A stretch of DNA of 64,000 bases from Streptococcus oriscaviae (GCF_018137985.1 NZ_CP073084.1:1054001-1118000); one strand, 5' to 3'. Positions 10,407 through 21,156 are shown, counted from the stretch's first letter. Notes: generated by a model not told the origin, from the sequence alone. Numbers and translations: made by a program.

Positions 10407-11809
10407 CCCTCCATCTCATAAGCAATCAGTCTGTTGAGTTCGACGGCGTATTCCATTGGGAGTTCTTTGGTGAAGGGTTCTACAAAGCCCATGACAATCA
10501 TTTCTGTGGCTTCTCCTTCTGATAAGCCGCGGCTCATGAGGTAGTAGAGCTGTTCTTCTGAAATTTTAGACACCTTGGCTTCGTGTTCTAGGGCCACTTG
10601 GGAGTTATGGATTTCGTTGAAAGGAATCGTGTCCGACTTGGAAATCCCATCCATGATAATGGTATCACATTCGATGTGGCTGACAGATTTCTTTGAATCT
10701 TTGTTGAAGGTGACTTGTCCACGGTAGTTCACTTCTCCGCCTCCGCGTGCGATGGACTTGGACACGATGGAAGATGAGGTACGCGGAGCGTTATGAATCA
10801 TCTTGGCACCGGTGTCTTGCACTTGTCCTTTGTTGGCGAAGGCGATAGAAAGCATGGTTCCACGCGCCCCTTCTCCTTCCAAGTAGACCGCAGGGTATTT
10901 CATCGTTGTCTTAGCACCAAGGTTGCCGTCAATCCACTCGACCGTAGCGTTTTTCTCTGCTCGGGCCCGCTTGGTTACCAAGTTATACACATTGTCAGAC
11001 CAGTTCTGGATGGTGGTATAGCGCATATAAGCCCCTTCGTGGGCAATAATCTCAACAATCGCCGCGTGCAGACTGGCTGTTGAGTAGGTTGGGGCTGTAC
11101 AACCTTCTACATAGTGCACACTTGCCCCCTCATCAACAATAATCAAGGTCCGCTCAAATTGGCCGGTTCCTTCATTGTTAATTCGGAAGTAGGTTTGCAA
11201 TGGAATGTCTAATTTAACTCCTTTAGGAACATAGATAAAGGTGCCGCCTGACCAAACAGCAGAGTTGAGAGCCGCCAATTTGTTATCGCTTGGTGGCACT
11301 AACTTTCCAAAGTACTTTTTAAATAGCTCCGGATGCTCTTTGAGAGCAGAGTCGGTATCGGTAAAGATAATACCATGCTTATCGTATTCTTCTTTCATAT
11401 TGTGGTAGACCACTTCCGACTCGTATTGAGCTGACGCTCCGGCTAAGTAGGCACGTTCAGCTTCTGGAATCCCAATCCGTTCAAAGGTTTCTTTGATCTT
11501 ATCAGGAACATCTTCCCAGCTACGGGCCGGTTTGTCGGACGGTTTTTGGTAATAAACAATGTCGTCAAAATCTAATTCTGACAAATCTGCACCCCAGGTC
11601 TGCATGGGCATTTTTCGGAAGGTTTCATAGGATTTGAGGCGGTATTCTAACATCCATTCAGGTTCTCCTTTGATACGAGAAATCTCACGAATGACCTCTT
11701 CACTTAAACCTTTTCCAGTCGAAGCAACCAATTCAATACCATCATCATGAAAACCAAATTTGTATTCCCCTAAATCAATAGGGGTCGGTTCAATTCTTTC
11801 TTCTGACAT
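10394..11809 (-). CDS. sufB: Fe-S cluster assembly protein SufB
   Basis: 471 aa scaffold subunit of the SufBCD complex, on which Fe-S clusters are built from sulfur delivered by SufS/SufU. Family blocks are present: [28 protein letters not shown], the beta-helix core including [25 protein letters not shown], and the C-terminal [21 protein letters not shown]. Conserved Cys in VEGCT and His/Glu of the C-terminal helix are intact. Full length for the family. Last gene of sufCDSUB; its 3' end is part of an inverted repeat. Confidence 0.96.
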   Translation of the reverse strand: MSEERIEPTPIDLGEYKFGFHDDGIELVASTGKGLSEEVIREISRIKGEPEWMLEYRLKSYETFRKMPMQTWGADLSELDFDDIVYYQKPSDKPARSWEDVPDKIKETFERIGIPEAERAYLAGASAQYESEVVYHNMKEEYDKHGIIFTDTDSALKEHPELFKKYFGKLVPPSDNKLAALNSAVWSGGTFIYVPKGVKLDIPLQTYFRINNEGTGQFERTLIIVDEGASVHYVEGCTAPTYSTASLHAAIVEIIAHEGAYMRYTTIQNWSDNVYNLVTKRARAEKNATVEWIDGNLGAKTTMKYPAVYLEGEGARGTMLSIAFANKGQVQDTGAKMIHNAPRTSSSIVSKSIARGGGEVNYRGQVTFNKDSKKSVSHIECDTIIMDGISKSDTIPFNEIHNSQVALEHEAKVSKISEEQLYYLMSRGLSEGEATEMIVMGFVEPFTKELPMEYAVELNRLIAYEMEGSVG

Positions 11810-11838
11810 AATAATCCTTTCATTACTGTTTGCTGAGC

Positions 11839-12282
11839 TTATTCACCCTGCTCTGCTTGTCTGTCTAGGGCTTTTTTTAGGGCATTCCAAGAAAGGGTTG
11901 CGCATTTGATTCGTTGAGGAAATTTGGCAACTCCTGCAAGAAGGAAGGCATCTCCCAGCTGTTCTTGTTCATTCACCTCTTGTCCTTGAACGAGGCTTGA
12001 GAATGTATCCGCCAACTCCCTAGCCTGATGGATACTTTTTCCCAAGACGGCTTCGGTCATCATAGAGGCTGAAGCTGTTGAAATCGTGCAGCCAATGCCA
12101 TCAAAAGCGATATCCGTGATAATTCCCTTTTCTAATTTAAGAGAAAGCTCAATCACATCACCGCAGGTGGGGTTGTGGAGCTGAAGAGCTTCCACTCCAT
12201 CTAGTTTTCCTTTGTGGCGGGGGGATTTGGAATGCTCCGTCACAACCGCCATGTAGAGCGAATCAAGTTTAGAGAGTGCCAT
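11839..12282 (-). CDS. sufU: Zinc-dependent sulfurtransferase SufU
   Basis: 147 aa IscU-like protein. In Firmicutes SufU accepts persulfide sulfur from SufS. The three conserved Cys are present in NPTCGDV (about 40), GIGCTIS (about 66) and KCATLSW (near 128), with the Asp of GD as a metal ligand, and the spacer insertion between the second and third Cys is typical of SufU rather than IscU. Its start overlaps the end of sufS by 14 nt, so it is translationally coupled to its partner enzyme. Confidence 0.95.
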   Translation of the reverse strand: MALSKLDSLYMAVVTEHSKSPRHKGKLDGVEALQLHNPTCGDVIELSLKLEKGIITDIAFDGIGCTISTASASMMTEAVLGKSIHQARELADTFSSLVQGQEVNEQEQLGDAFLLAGVAKFPQRIKCATLSWNALKKALDRQAEQGE

Positions 12283-13501
12283 GGAAGTACTCCTTTGTTT
12301 TAAGGATAGCCTCTACCAGTTTGTCGCAGTCCGCCTTGCTGTTGTAAATGTAAAAGCTGGCGCGGACAGTCGATGGAAGCTGGAGATGGGCAAGCAAGGG
12401 TTGGGCACAGTGGTGACCGGCTCGAACAGCAACCCCTTCGTAATCCAATGCAGTTGCTACATCATGTGGGTGCAAGCCATCGAGGTTGAAGGCGATTAGA
12501 CCTGTGCGTTTGGCCACATCGTGACTGCCGACAATACTGAGACTTGGAATGGCTTGAAGTTTTGGAAAAATGTAGTTCATCAATTCAACCATATGGGCTT
12601 CTATTGCATCCATTCCTAAATCTGTCAGATAATCAATGGCTGCCGCAAGTCCGATGGCACCTGCAATATTGGGTGTGCCGGCCTCAAATTTCCACGGCAA
12701 GTCCTTCCAGCTGGCGGTCTGCTTCGAAACAAACTCAATCATTTCTCCACCAAACTCCACTGGATTCATTTTCTGGAGCAATTCTTCCTTGCCATAGAGA
12801 ACTCCTATACCTGTTGGGCCGAGCATTTTATGACCCGAAAAGGCAAAGAAATCAACGTCTAAGTCTTGTACATTGATGGCCATATGAGGTGTTGACTGAG
12901 CACCGTCCACTACCAAATAGGCTCCGACTTGATGAACCAGCTCCGCAATTTCCTTAACCGGAGCAACACTGCCTAAAACATTGGAAACATGGGCTAGCGA
13001 AACAAACTTTGTCTTATGGTTGAGCAACTCCTTCAATCCAGCCACATCCAATTGTCCGTCTTTGAGATAGACATAGCGGAGCTGAGCGCCGGTCTTTCGG
13101 CACGCTTCTTGCCAAGGGATGATATTGGAATGGTGTTCCATGATTGATAAAACAACTTCATCCCCAGGTTGCAACAGGTCTTGGGCAAACTGGGCTACCC
13201 AGTTCAGGCTGGTTGTTGTCCCACGAGTAAAAATAACTTCTCTGGCGGTCTTTGCATGGATAAAGTCCGCAACCGTTTGGCGGGCCGCTTCGTAGCGAGC
13301 GGTTGCTCGTTCTGACAGCGTATGAACGCCACGGTGAACATTGGCATTATCCTTTTGATAATAGTCCGCCAAGACTTCCAAGACCTGCTTGGGTTTTTGG
13401 GTGGTAGCGGCATTGTCCAAGTAGACAAGCGGCTCATCGTTAACCACCTGATGTAAAACAGGAAAATCCTGACGAATACTTGCAAAATCAACTGATGTCA
13501 T
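12269..13501 (-). CDS. sufS: Cysteine desulfurase SufS
   Basis: 410 aa PLP-dependent group II cysteine desulfurase: removes sulfur from L-cysteine to give alanine and an enzyme persulfide for SufU. Seen: NAATTQKPKQVL, TRGTTTSLNWVA, the His in EHHSN, DGAQSTPH, the Schiff-base lysine in FSGHKMLGPTGIG (about 225), and the catalytic Cys loop VRAGHHCAQPLL near 365. One base separates it from sufD upstream; it overlaps sufU downstream. Confidence 0.96.
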   Translation of the reverse strand: MTSVDFASIRQDFPVLHQVVNDEPLVYLDNAATTQKPKQVLEVLADYYQKDNANVHRGVHTLSERATARYEAARQTVADFIHAKTAREVIFTRGTTTSLNWVAQFAQDLLQPGDEVVLSIMEHHSNIIPWQEACRKTGAQLRYVYLKDGQLDVAGLKELLNHKTKFVSLAHVSNVLGSVAPVKEIAELVHQVGAYLVVDGAQSTPHMAINVQDLDVDFFAFSGHKMLGPTGIGVLYGKEELLQKMNPVEFGGEMIEFVSKQTASWKDLPWKFEAGTPNIAGAIGLAAAIDYLTDLGMDAIEAHMVELMNYIFPKLQAIPSLSIVGSHDVAKRTGLIAFNLDGLHPHDVATALDYEGVAVRAGHHCAQPLLAHLQLPSTVRASFYIYNSKADCDKLVEAILKTKEYFHGTL

Positions 13502-13502
13502 A

Positions 13503-14765
13503 TTATCTCTTTGCTAATTTTTCTTCAATAACGGCGATGAGTTCTTCGCGAACTTCCTTGACAGGAATCTCTGTGATAACCGAACCAAGGAAGCCGCGGA
13601 TAACCAAGCGTTCTGCGGTTGCCAAGTCCAGTCCTCGGCTCATGAGGTAGTACATATCCTCAGGATCCACTTGACCGATGGAGGCGGCGTGTCCTGCCGT
13701 CACTTCGTTTTCATCAATGAGGAGAATGGGGTTGGCATCTGAGCGGGCTTTATCCGATAGCATGAGAACGCGACTTTCCTGCTGGGCATCTGCCCCCTTG
13801 GCTCCGCGAATAATGTGGCCGATCCCATTGAAGGTCAGAGTGCCGCGCTCCAAAATAACACCGTGTTGCAAAATGTGCCCCACAGAGTTGTGACCGTAGT
13901 TGGTCACACGGGTGTCAACACCTTGCACCTGACGGCCAGAGGATAAGGCTACCACCTTGAGATTGGCGTGACTGCCATTTCCCTTGAGGTCACTGTCAAA
14001 ATCGGCAACAAGGTTGCCTTCATTCATCAAACCGAGCGCCCAATCAATAGTTGCATCTTGCCCCAAGTTGCCACGGCGGCTCATATAGGTTGACAGGTGT
14101 TTGCCTAGACGGTCAATAGCTGCAAACTTAATCTGACTGCCTGCAAGAGCAATCACTTCTACGGCAATGTTGGCAGAGGTTTCTACTGCGCCATCTCCCA
14201 AACTTTCAAAGCGTTCCAGGTAGTTGAGCTTACTGTTTTTTCCAGCGATGATCAGGACGCGCTTGTTAAAAGGTACAGAGCTTGTGCTATCCTGATAAAA
14301 AATCCCTTCCACAGGTTGATCAATCTCAACATTATCAGGCACATACAAAACGGCAGAAGCATTAAAATACGCTGCGTTGTATGCCGCAAGTTTATGCTCA
14401 TCAAATGCGATGGCCGCTCCCAAATACTGCTCTAGGATATGCGGAATCACTTCAAGCGCTGAGGCAAAATCAGTAAAGACAACACCTTGTTCTGCCAAGT
14501 TTGCCGGCAGCTGCTCCAAAAGCGTTTGGCTGCCAACCTGAACCAACTTGGGATTATCTCCCAGAGCTGTAAAATCTGGAACAGTTGATACGGCTCCATT
14601 TTCTGAGATGGTGCCATCTCCTAAATTCCAGCGATGAAACTTGACCCGCTCAATAACAGGCAACTCCAGTTGGTCTATTTGCTCAAAAGCGTTGAGGCGT
14701 CGTTCAGTCAGCCAAGCAGGCTCTGCTTGGAGCTGCGAAAATGTTTGAATCTGTTCTTTGGTCAT
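13503..14765 (-). CDS. sufD: Fe-S cluster assembly protein SufD
   Basis: 420 aa partner of SufB in the SufBC2D scaffold; paralogous beta-helix protein that helps iron acquisition and cluster assembly. Shows the shared C-terminal block with SufB ([36 protein letters not shown]), including the conserved His in AGHAAS. The N-terminus is the usual poorly conserved helical part. It lies 17 nt after sufC and 1 nt before sufS. Confidence 0.95.
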   Translation of the reverse strand: MTKEQIQTFSQLQAEPAWLTERRLNAFEQIDQLELPVIERVKFHRWNLGDGTISENGAVSTVPDFTALGDNPKLVQVGSQTLLEQLPANLAEQGVVFTDFASALEVIPHILEQYLGAAIAFDEHKLAAYNAAYFNASAVLYVPDNVEIDQPVEGIFYQDSTSSVPFNKRVLIIAGKNSKLNYLERFESLGDGAVETSANIAVEVIALAGSQIKFAAIDRLGKHLSTYMSRRGNLGQDATIDWALGLMNEGNLVADFDSDLKGNGSHANLKVVALSSGRQVQGVDTRVTNYGHNSVGHILQHGVILERGTLTFNGIGHIIRGAKGADAQQESRVLMLSDKARSDANPILLIDENEVTAGHAASIGQVDPEDMYYLMSRGLDLATAERLVIRGFLGSVITEIPVKEVREELIAVIEEKLAKR

Positions 14766-14782
14766 CTTCTATCCTCCAAAGA

Positions 14783-15559
14783 CTAGGCTTCTTCTTTTTC
14801 TTCGTAGTCAATTCCTAGCTCAGCTGCTACATTGACATAGCCTTCTTTTTCAAGACGGACTGCTAATTCTGGGCCACCTGACAAGACCACACGGCCTTCC
14901 ATCATAACATGCACCACATCTGGGGTAATATAGTTGAGGAGGCGTTGGTAGTGGGTGATAATCATAGCGCCAAAGCCCTCACCGCGCATCGCATTGATCC
15001 CCTTTGAAACAACTTTAAGGGCATCAATATCCAAACCAGAGTCAATTTCGTCCAAGAGAGCAAAAGTCGGCTCCAACATCAACAATTGCAGAATTTCATT
15101 GCGCTTTTTCTCACCGCCCGAGAAACCTTCGTTAAGGTAGCGCTCCGCCATTTCTTCTTTCATATTCAGGAGAGCCATTTTTTCATCCAACTTGGTGATG
15201 AAGTCGCGAACCGAAATCTTATCCTCGTCCTCCTTGCCAGCATTCATCGCTGCACGAAGGAACTCCGCATTGGTAATCCCTGGGATTTCAGAAGGGTATT
15301 GCATAGCCAAAAAGAGGCCCATGCGTGCCCGCTCGTCAACTTCCAACTCCAGAATGTCCACTCCGTCAAAGAGTACCTGTCCCTTGGTCACTTCATAGTG
15401 AGGATGCCCCATGATGGCTGCAGAAAGAGTCGACTTCCCTGTCCCGTTTGGGCCCATGATGGCTGCAATCTCTCCTGTTTTGAGGGTTAGGTTGACCCCT
15501 TTTAAGATTTCTTTGCCTTCAATCTCAACATGAAGATCCTTGATTTCTAATACTGACAT
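14783..15559 (-). CDS. sufC: Fe-S assembly ATPase SufC
   Basis: 258 aa ABC-type ATPase without membrane partner; it drives conformational change in SufB/SufD. Walker A GPNGTGKST (about 36-44), Q-loop AMQYPSEIPG, signature FSGGEKKRNEI, Walker B FALLDEIDSGLD, H-loop THYQR. The SufC-specific DEIDSGLD replaces the transporter form. First gene of the operon; promoter right upstream. Confidence 0.96.
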   Translation of the reverse strand: MSVLEIKDLHVEIEGKEILKGVNLTLKTGEIAAIMGPNGTGKSTLSAAIMGHPHYEVTKGQVLFDGVDILELEVDERARMGLFLAMQYPSEIPGITNAEFLRAAMNAGKEDEDKISVRDFITKLDEKMALLNMKEEMAERYLNEGFSGGEKKRNEILQLLMLEPTFALLDEIDSGLDIDALKVVSKGINAMRGEGFGAMIITHYQRLLNYITPDVVHVMMEGRVVLSGGPELAVRLEKEGYVNVAAELGIDYEEKEEA

Positions 15560-15589
15560 GACTGTCTCCTTTTCTTTTTAACTGTTCCC

Positions 15590-15595
15590 ATTATA
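15590..15595 (-). promoter_or_regulatory. suf operon promoter -10
   Basis: Extended -10 TGATATAAT on the minus strand (TATAAT at 15590-15595), about 30 nt before sufC. The -35 region falls inside the terminator hairpin of the upstream gene, so the two signals are packed together. Confidence 0.65.
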
Positions 15596-15600
15596 TCAAA

Positions 15601-15622
15601 AAAGAGCCCTGCTGGCTCTTTC
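15601..15622 (-). terminator. Terminator after the mecA-rgpG unit
   Basis: Hairpin AAAGAGCC/GGCTCTTT (about 15601-15622) with a run of T on the minus strand, 20 nt past the rgpG stop. Confidence 0.8.
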
Positions 15623-15644
15623 TGTGTTTAGAAACATTCTTATT

Positions 15645-16823
15645 TCATTTTTTTGAATTCCGTTTGAGAATCCGTTTTTCCTTCCAGTTAGCAATGCTTT
15701 CCTGACGGTAACTGCTATTTCCAATAAAGCGGAGCAAGTTGAGGACAGGGGTGCGATTTTCACCAAAAATTCCAATCAGTTCAGACAGGATCAGAACTCC
15801 CAGCACCAAGGCAATCATGAGCAGGACGCCCCCCAGACGACTGGAAACATTGAGCAGAAGGGAAATTAGCGAAAAGACAAAGGAGATGGCGTAGATAACC
15901 AGCACTGTTCCCCTGTGGGTCAAGCCCAGTGAGAGCAGGCGGTGATGCAGGTGCATCCGGTCTGCTTCGTAGAATTTTTGTCCAGATAGCGTCCTTCGGA
16001 TAATCGCCACAACCGTATCTGTCAGCGGCACTCCCAGAATAATCATAGGAGTCACCACAGCAACAGCCGTTGAATTTTTCAAGCCTTGCAGAGAGAGGAC
16101 ACCAATCATAAAGCCGATAAAGAGGGCTCCTGTATCCCCCAGATAAATAATGGCCGGGTGATAGTTATAGGGTAGAAAACCTGCAATAGCAGCCACTAAT
16201 ATAAAGATAGTCAGCGTCAAAAAGAGATTGCTATCGTGCAGGAAAAAGTAAGACACAATCCCCATGGTGGTCAAGGAGATAACCGAAACACCTGACACTA
16301 GACCATCCAAACCATCTATGAGATTGACCGCATTGGTAATCGTCACAATCCAGAGGATGGTTAGAACAAAGGATAGCCAGGGCGGAAAATGAATCATCGG
16401 CCCACCAAAAGGAATCTTGAAATCATCAAAGCGAAATTCAGTAAAGACCCAGATAATCGACGCTGCCACCAGCATCCCAAGCAATTTGGGAAGAGGACGC
16501 AACTCCTTAATATCATCAATCAAACCCGTCACAATGATAATTCCGCCCGCAAGCACCAAGGGTAGGGCGTAATCAAAGTAGGTGCCGTGGTAATTGATAT
16601 GGGTTACGATACCAGGCAAAAACCAAAGGGCTGCAAGAGAAAAGGCGATAAAGATAGCCAAACCACCCGCTGTCGGCATAGGAACCTTGTTAATCCGCCG
16701 AGCGTTGGGATTGTCTACCGCGCCAATCCTAAAGGATAGGAAGCGAACCAGTGGAGTTGCAAGCGCCGCAATAATCAGGGTAGAGATAACTACGATGATG
16801 TATTTTAGTGCAAAAGGAATCAT
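15645..16823 (-). CDS. rgpG: UDP-GlcNAc:undecaprenyl-phosphate GlcNAc-1-phosphate transferase (RgpG/TagO/WecA family)
   Basis: 392 aa integral membrane protein starting synthesis of a lipid-linked cell-wall glycopolymer (rhamnan or teichoic type). About eleven hydrophobic segments. Family motifs: MPTAGGLAIF (about 50), the metal-binding DDIKELRP (about 103), NAVNLIDGLDGLVSG (about 165) and the HLHHRL loop near 280. In streptococci this gene follows mecA and precedes sufC, exactly as here. Start codon overlaps the mecA stop (ATGA). Symbol chosen by streptococcal synteny; tagO would be equally defensible. Confidence 0.88.
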   Translation of the reverse strand: MIPFALKYIIVVISTLIIAALATPLVRFLSFRIGAVDNPNARRINKVPMPTAGGLAIFIAFSLAALWFLPGIVTHINYHGTYFDYALPLVLAGGIIIVTGLIDDIKELRPLPKLLGMLVAASIIWVFTEFRFDDFKIPFGGPMIHFPPWLSFVLTILWIVTITNAVNLIDGLDGLVSGVSVISLTTMGIVSYFFLHDSNLFLTLTIFILVAAIAGFLPYNYHPAIIYLGDTGALFIGFMIGVLSLQGLKNSTAVAVVTPMIILGVPLTDTVVAIIRRTLSGQKFYEADRMHLHHRLLSLGLTHRGTVLVIYAISFVFSLISLLLNVSSRLGGVLLMIALVLGVLILSELIGIFGENRTPVLNLLRFIGNSSYRQESIANWKEKRILKRNSKK

Positions 16824-17536
16824 GAAAGACTAACCTTTCCCAATTCTTGAATAGCCGCAAGTGGCAAAAGGATATGACCATGTTCCTGCAAGACAGGTCT
16901 TGAAATCGTTGTGTCGTTGGTGTATTCCAACATGCGAGATAGGACATATTCCAGATAGTTCTTTGTGCGGTTTTCGATGTTGATAAGAACGGTCATATAG
17001 TAGCGGCCGTTCATCTTGTAAAGTTCAGATTCCTCCACATCGTAGTCAACCGTATCAACAAAAGCCACGACTTCTCTCAAACTAGCGAAATCCAAGATAT
17101 AGTAGATATAGCGGTCGTCAATCTCTTCCTCTTCTTCTGCCTCGACCTTTTCCAAATAACGAACAGCCGCGTCATCGCCCGCACTTTTTTCTCGGACGGT
17201 TTTCTCCAAGGTCTTTAAAAATTCATCAGGTGTCATTTGCGACAGGTCTTCTAAGTTAGCCAAGTCAGCAAAATCTTCAAAATTCAAGTTTTTGTCAATG
17301 TCTGATTTGGTAACAAAAATATCCACCTTGTCTGGCTTTGGAGTCACCCGAAAACTAAGCATTCCGCTTTCTCGAAAGGTTAAGGGAAGTTCTAGCTCAT
17401 CTAAGACTGTGTAGAAAAACTCCTCCGTCTTTTCTTGAGGAACCAGAAAATCTGCGATTTCCATCCCTCTTTCTTCTAGATCTTCTAATTTTATTGTGAT
17501 TTTCAATGTTGAATCACTGATTTGTTTCATTTTCAT
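16820..17536 (-). CDS. mecA: Adaptor protein MecA
   Basis: 238 aa adaptor that brings substrates such as ComX/ComK-like factors to ClpC for degradation and so restrains competence. The start at 17536 gives MKMKQISDSTLKITI, the usual N-terminus, with AGGTG 6 nt upstream; a longer reading frame to 17575 lacks support. An acidic middle part (EAEEEEEIDDRY) separates the N-terminal substrate-binding and C-terminal ClpC-binding domains. Forms an operon with rgpG by a 4-nt overlap. Confidence 0.95.
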   Translation of the reverse strand: MKMKQISDSTLKITIKLEDLEERGMEIADFLVPQEKTEEFFYTVLDELELPLTFRESGMLSFRVTPKPDKVDIFVTKSDIDKNLNFEDFADLANLEDLSQMTPDEFLKTLEKTVREKSAGDDAAVRYLEKVEAEEEEEIDDRYIYYILDFASLREVVAFVDTVDYDVEESELYKMNGRYYMTVLINIENRTKNYLEYVLSRMLEYTNDTTISRPVLQEHGHILLPLAAIQELGKVSLS

Positions 17537-17649
17537 GTTCACACCTCGTGCTCTCTTCTTCCGCCAGACCTTCAAAAGGCGGAATCCTCTTCTTTCTCAT
17601 ACAATCCTATTTCATTCATTATACAAGAAAGCTAGGTTTTTTACAAAAG

Positions 17650-17710
17650 AAAGGGAGCGTCTGAGGAGGAAGATTTTTATCCAAAACTCTTCTCTTTCGA
17701 CGCCCCTTTT
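17650..17710 (-). terminator. Terminator of uppP
   Basis: Arms AAAGGGAGCGTC (17650-17661) and GACGCCCCTTTT (17699-17710) pair with one mismatch and a large loop; T-rich sequence follows on the minus strand. Confidence 0.6.
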
Positions 17711-17718
17711 GGCAGGTT

Positions 17719-18558
17719 CTAAAAAATCAAGGTGATGAGGTAGTAAATCAGCAGCAGGAAACCCAAGCCGATACGATACTTACCGAAAATTGTAAAATCA
17801 TGTTTTTTCACATAATCCGTCAAGAAACGAATGGCTAGAATAGATACTCCAAAGGCGGTCAGCATGGATACCAAGAGAAGGAACCATTGGCCACCTGTAA
17901 CAGCAGCCCCATCCTTCAGGAGCTTGAAGAGTTTCAAGAAGCTAGCACCAAACATGATGGGAATTCCCAGGAAGAAGGTAAACTCAGTCGCCACCTGACG
18001 GCTGGTCCCCAGCAAAATTCCTCCTAGGATGGTCGCACCGGAGCGGCTGGTCCCAGGAATGAGCGATAAAACTTGAAAAAGACCGATGTATAGAGCGGTT
18101 TTATAGGGTAGTTTTGCTAGGCTGGTCACCTTTGGTTCTATGGTCTGATTGCGCTTTTCAACATAGATGAAGGCAATACCATAGACAATCAGCATCAAGG
18201 CCACGACCACAAAATTATAAAAATGCGCATCTAACCAGTCATCAAAAAGCAGGCCCAGGACAGCTGCAGGCAAGGCTGCAATCACCACCTTAGCCCACAA
18301 TTGCCACGTTAGTTGAACGTCACGAGCAGTTTTTCCTGCTTGAAAAGGATTGAGGCGGTCAAAATAGATGACCATAACTGCCAAAATCGCCCCCAGTTGG
18401 ATGACCACGTTAAACATGGAAGTGAAATCTGCACTAACATCCTTAAAGGGGAGGAATTCCTGCACCAAAATCAAATGCCCCGTACTGGAAATAGGCAGCC
18501 ATTCTGTAACCCCTTCTACAATACCATAGAGAAGGGCCTTTAAAAACTCAACAAACAT
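17719..18558 (-). CDS. uppP: Undecaprenyl-diphosphatase UppP (BacA)
   Basis: 279 aa polytopic membrane enzyme recycling undecaprenyl pyrophosphate to the monophosphate lipid carrier; confers bacitracin tolerance when abundant. Motifs: [20 protein letters not shown] (residues about 12-31, with catalytic Glu and the SSTGH segment) and [13 protein letters not shown] near 170. Start at 18558 is favoured by AGGAG 7 nt upstream; the upstream extension is not needed. Divergent from the amino-acid ABC genes. Confidence 0.95.
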   Translation of the reverse strand: MFVEFLKALLYGIVEGVTEWLPISSTGHLILVQEFLPFKDVSADFTSMFNVVIQLGAILAVMVIYFDRLNPFQAGKTARDVQLTWQLWAKVVIAALPAAVLGLLFDDWLDAHFYNFVVVALMLIVYGIAFIYVEKRNQTIEPKVTSLAKLPYKTALYIGLFQVLSLIPGTSRSGATILGGILLGTSRQVATEFTFFLGIPIMFGASFLKLFKLLKDGAAVTGGQWFLLLVSMLTAFGVSILAIRFLTDYVKKHDFTIFGKYRIGLGFLLLIYYLITLIF

Positions 18559-18624
18559 AAACGCTCCTTTTGGATTTTTATTCATTATATCACAAAATTC
18601 AAAAACTATCTGCATTCATCAGGA

Positions 18625-18653
18625 TTGAAATTTGTCAGAATTTTTTATACAAT
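18625..18653 (+). promoter_or_regulatory. Promoter of the amino-acid ABC operon, weak CodY-like site in the spacer
   Basis: TTGAAA (18625-18630), 17-bp spacer, TACAAT (18648-18653), about 30 nt before the gene. The spacer segment 18630-18644 matches the CodY consensus at 11 of 15 positions, too weak to rely on alone. Confidence 0.6.
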
Positions 18654-18682
18654 ATAAGAATACACACAAAAAGGAGATCGTA

Positions 18683-20260
18683 ATGAAAAATAAATTAGCC
18701 ATTTTTCTGCTGACCGTCATCAGCCTCCTTTCACTCAGTATCGGAGTGAAGGCTGAGAACAGCGATGTTGATTATCTCTTGGTCGGCATGGAGGCAGCCT
18801 ATGCCCCCTTCAACTGGACCCAAGATACGGATGAGAACGGGGCCGTTCCTATTGAAGGAACCAACCAGTATGCCAACGGCTACGATGTCCAAGTCGCAAA
18901 GAAAATTGCCCAATCCATGGGCAAGGAAGTCCTTGTTGTCAAAACCAAGTGGGAAGGACTGGTGCCAGCTCTGACCTCCGGCAAGATTGACATGATTATC
19001 GCCGGGATGAGCCCAACCGAAGAACGCAAAAAAGAAATTGCCTTTTCGAGTAGCTACTATACCAGCGAGCCCGTAATGGTGGTTGCTGCAGATGGCGACT
19101 ACGCTGCGGCCAAGAGCATTTCTGACTTTGCTGGTGCACAAGTGACTGCACAACAAGGAGTTTGGCATGTTAATCTCCTGACGCAGCTAGAAGGCGCTGA
19201 TATTCAAACCCCTATGGGGGATTTCTCACAAATGCGCCAAGCCCTTGCATCAGGCGTCATTGACGCCTACATTTCAGAGCGGCCAGAAGCGCTGACAGCC
19301 GAAGCTGCTAATAGCAAGTTTAAGATGTTAACCTTAGACCCCGGTTTTGAAGTATCACCATCAGACGCTGCCATTGCCGTCGGTATGCGGAAGGATGACC
19401 CTCGTATTGAAGAAGTCAACGCCTTTCTTGACACCTTCAGCGAGGAAGAACAGATTGAACTCATGGACACGATGATTGAGAACCAGCCTGTTGAAACAGA
19501 TGCAGCTGAAGAAAACCCTAGCTTCTTCTCGCAGGTCTGGGCTATCGTCGTCAACAACTGGCAGCAGCTCCTGCGCGGCACCGGCATGACCTTGCTGATT
19601 TCCATTATCGGAACCATTGCCGGTACTTTAATCGGTCTGCTCATCGGAGTCTTTCGGACTGCCCCAAAAGCTGCCAACAAATTGCTTGCTATTGGCCAAA
19701 AAGCTCTGGGCTGGCTGATCAATATCTACATTGAAGTCTTCCGTGGCACACCGATGATTGTTCAGTCCATGGTTATCTACTACGGAACAGCTCAGGCCTT
19801 CGGAATTAACATCGACCGCACCCTAGCAGCTATCTTCATCGTTTCCATCAATACCGGTGCCTACATGAGCGAGATTGTCCGCGGTGGTATTTTTGCAGTA
19901 GACAAAGGACAGTTTGAGGCCGCAACTGCTTTAGGTTTTAGCCATGGTCAAACCATGCGTAAGATTGTTCTTCCACAGGTTATCCGCAATATTCTACCTG
20001 CCACTGGTAACGAATTTGTCATTAACATCAAGGATACCTCTGTTCTCAACGTTATCTCTGTTGTCGAACTCTACTTCTCTGGAAATACGGTTGCAACCCA
20101 GACCTATCAGTACTTCCAAACCTTCACTGTGATTGCCATCATCTACTTTATCTTGACCTTCACTGTGACTCGTATCTTGCGTGCTATTGAAAGACGTTTC
20201 GACACGGACACTTACACAACAGGTGCCAACCAAATGCAAACGGAGGTCCTTCATGACTAA
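18683..20260 (+). CDS. Amino-acid ABC transporter, fused substrate-binding and permease protein
   Basis: 525 aa. Signal sequence (about 1-24, ending VKA), then a SBP_bac_3 domain (about 30-265: [24 protein letters not shown], the [20 protein letters not shown] block), then a HisM/GlnP-type permease domain (about 290-510) with [14 protein letters not shown] and the EAA loop [22 protein letters not shown]. Fusions of this kind are common for streptococcal glutamine/polar amino acid importers; the substrate cannot be fixed from sequence. Start at 18683 chosen for its AAGGAG. The partner ATPase overlaps its end by 8 nt. Confidence 0.93.
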   Translation: MKNKLAIFLLTVISLLSLSIGVKAENSDVDYLLVGMEAAYAPFNWTQDTDENGAVPIEGTNQYANGYDVQVAKKIAQSMGKEVLVVKTKWEGLVPALTSGKIDMIIAGMSPTEERKKEIAFSSSYYTSEPVMVVAADGDYAAAKSISDFAGAQVTAQQGVWHVNLLTQLEGADIQTPMGDFSQMRQALASGVIDAYISERPEALTAEAANSKFKMLTLDPGFEVSPSDAAIAVGMRKDDPRIEEVNAFLDTFSEEEQIELMDTMIENQPVETDAAEENPSFFSQVWAIVVNNWQQLLRGTGMTLLISIIGTIAGTLIGLLIGVFRTAPKAANKLLAIGQKALGWLINIYIEVFRGTPMIVQSMVIYYGTAQAFGINIDRTLAAIFIVSINTGAYMSEIVRGGIFAVDKGQFEAATALGFSHGQTMRKIVLPQVIRNILPATGNEFVINIKDTSVLNVISVVELYFSGNTVATQTYQYFQTFTVIAIIYFILTFTVTRILRAIERRFDTDTYTTGANQMQTEVLHD

Positions 20261-20993
20261 TACCATTTTAGAAATCAAACACTTGAAAAAATCCTTCGGG
20301 CAAAACGAGGTCCTCAAGGATATTTCCCTGACCGTTAAAAAGGGAGAGGTCATCTCCATCATCGGCTCTTCCGGCTCTGGAAAATCCACCCTCTTACGGT
20401 CTATCAACCTTTTGGAAATTCCTACGGATGGAGAAATCCTCTATCACGGTGAAAATGTTCTTGAAAAAGGCTACAATCTGACAGCCTATCGGGAAAAACT
20501 GGGTATGGTTTTCCAGTCTTTCAACCTCTTTAACAACCTGAATGTCCTAGAGAATGCTGTTGTCGCTCAGACAACCGTTCTCAAACGTGACCGTTCCGAA
20601 GCTGAACGTATCGCTAAAGAAAATCTGAACAAGGTCGGCATGACTGAGCAGTATTGGCAAGCCAAACCGAGCCAGCTTTCCGGCGGACAAAAACAGCGTG
20701 TGGCCATCGCACGCGCGCTATCGGTCAATCCAGAGCTTATCCTCTTTGATGAGCCAACCTCAGCCCTTGACCCGGAAATGGTCGGCGAGGTGCTAAAAAC
20801 CATGCAGGACTTGGCCAAATCAGGCTTGACTATGGTTATTGTGACTCATGAAATGGAGTTTGCACGCGACGTTTCTGATCGGGTTATCTTCATGGACAAA
20901 GGCGTCATCGCAGAAGAAGGTACACCGCAACAAATCTTTGAAAACCCACAGGAAGAACGGACACGCGAATTCCTTCAACGCTTCCTAGGCTAA
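20253..20993 (+). CDS. Amino-acid ABC transporter ATPase (GlnQ-type)
   Basis: 246 aa. Walker [10 protein letters not shown] (about 36-44), Q-loop [12 protein letters not shown], signature LSGGQKQRV, Walker [15 protein letters not shown] and H-loop THEME: the polar amino-acid uptake subfamily. Start at 20253 has GGAGGT 5 nt upstream and overlaps the fused permease gene, giving translational coupling. The pair forms a complete importer. A terminator follows at once. Confidence 0.94.
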   Translation: MTNTILEIKHLKKSFGQNEVLKDISLTVKKGEVISIIGSSGSGKSTLLRSINLLEIPTDGEILYHGENVLEKGYNLTAYREKLGMVFQSFNLFNNLNVLENAVVAQTTVLKRDRSEAERIAKENLNKVGMTEQYWQAKPSQLSGGQKQRVAIARALSVNPELILFDEPTSALDPEMVGEVLKTMQDLAKSGLTMVIVTHEMEFARDVSDRVIFMDKGVIAEEGTPQQIFENPQEERTREFLQRFLG

Positions 20994-20997
20994 TCCA

Positions 20998-21027
20998 TAA
21001 AATCAGTCACCAGTTGACTGATTTTTT
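20998..21027 (+). terminator. Terminator of the amino-acid ABC operon
   Basis: Stem AATCAGTCA/TGACTGATT with a six-T run, 7 nt past the stop codon. Confidence 0.88.
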
Positions 21028-21088
21028 ATGTCGCTAGAAGCCCTCCATCAAAGACGTACTTGTGTTTTTATTCACAAATCCTGCATAA

Positions 21089-21121
21089 AAAAGACAGGCT
21101 CGTTCACACGGTCTGTCTTTT
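21089..21121 (-). terminator. Terminator of the small HTH-like gene
   Basis: Stem AAAAGACAG/CTGTCTTTT with an about 15-nt loop, and a T run on the minus strand. Confidence 0.75.
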
Positions 21122-21156
21122 ACTGTTCAATGCCAACAGTGCATTGTTTTCAAAAA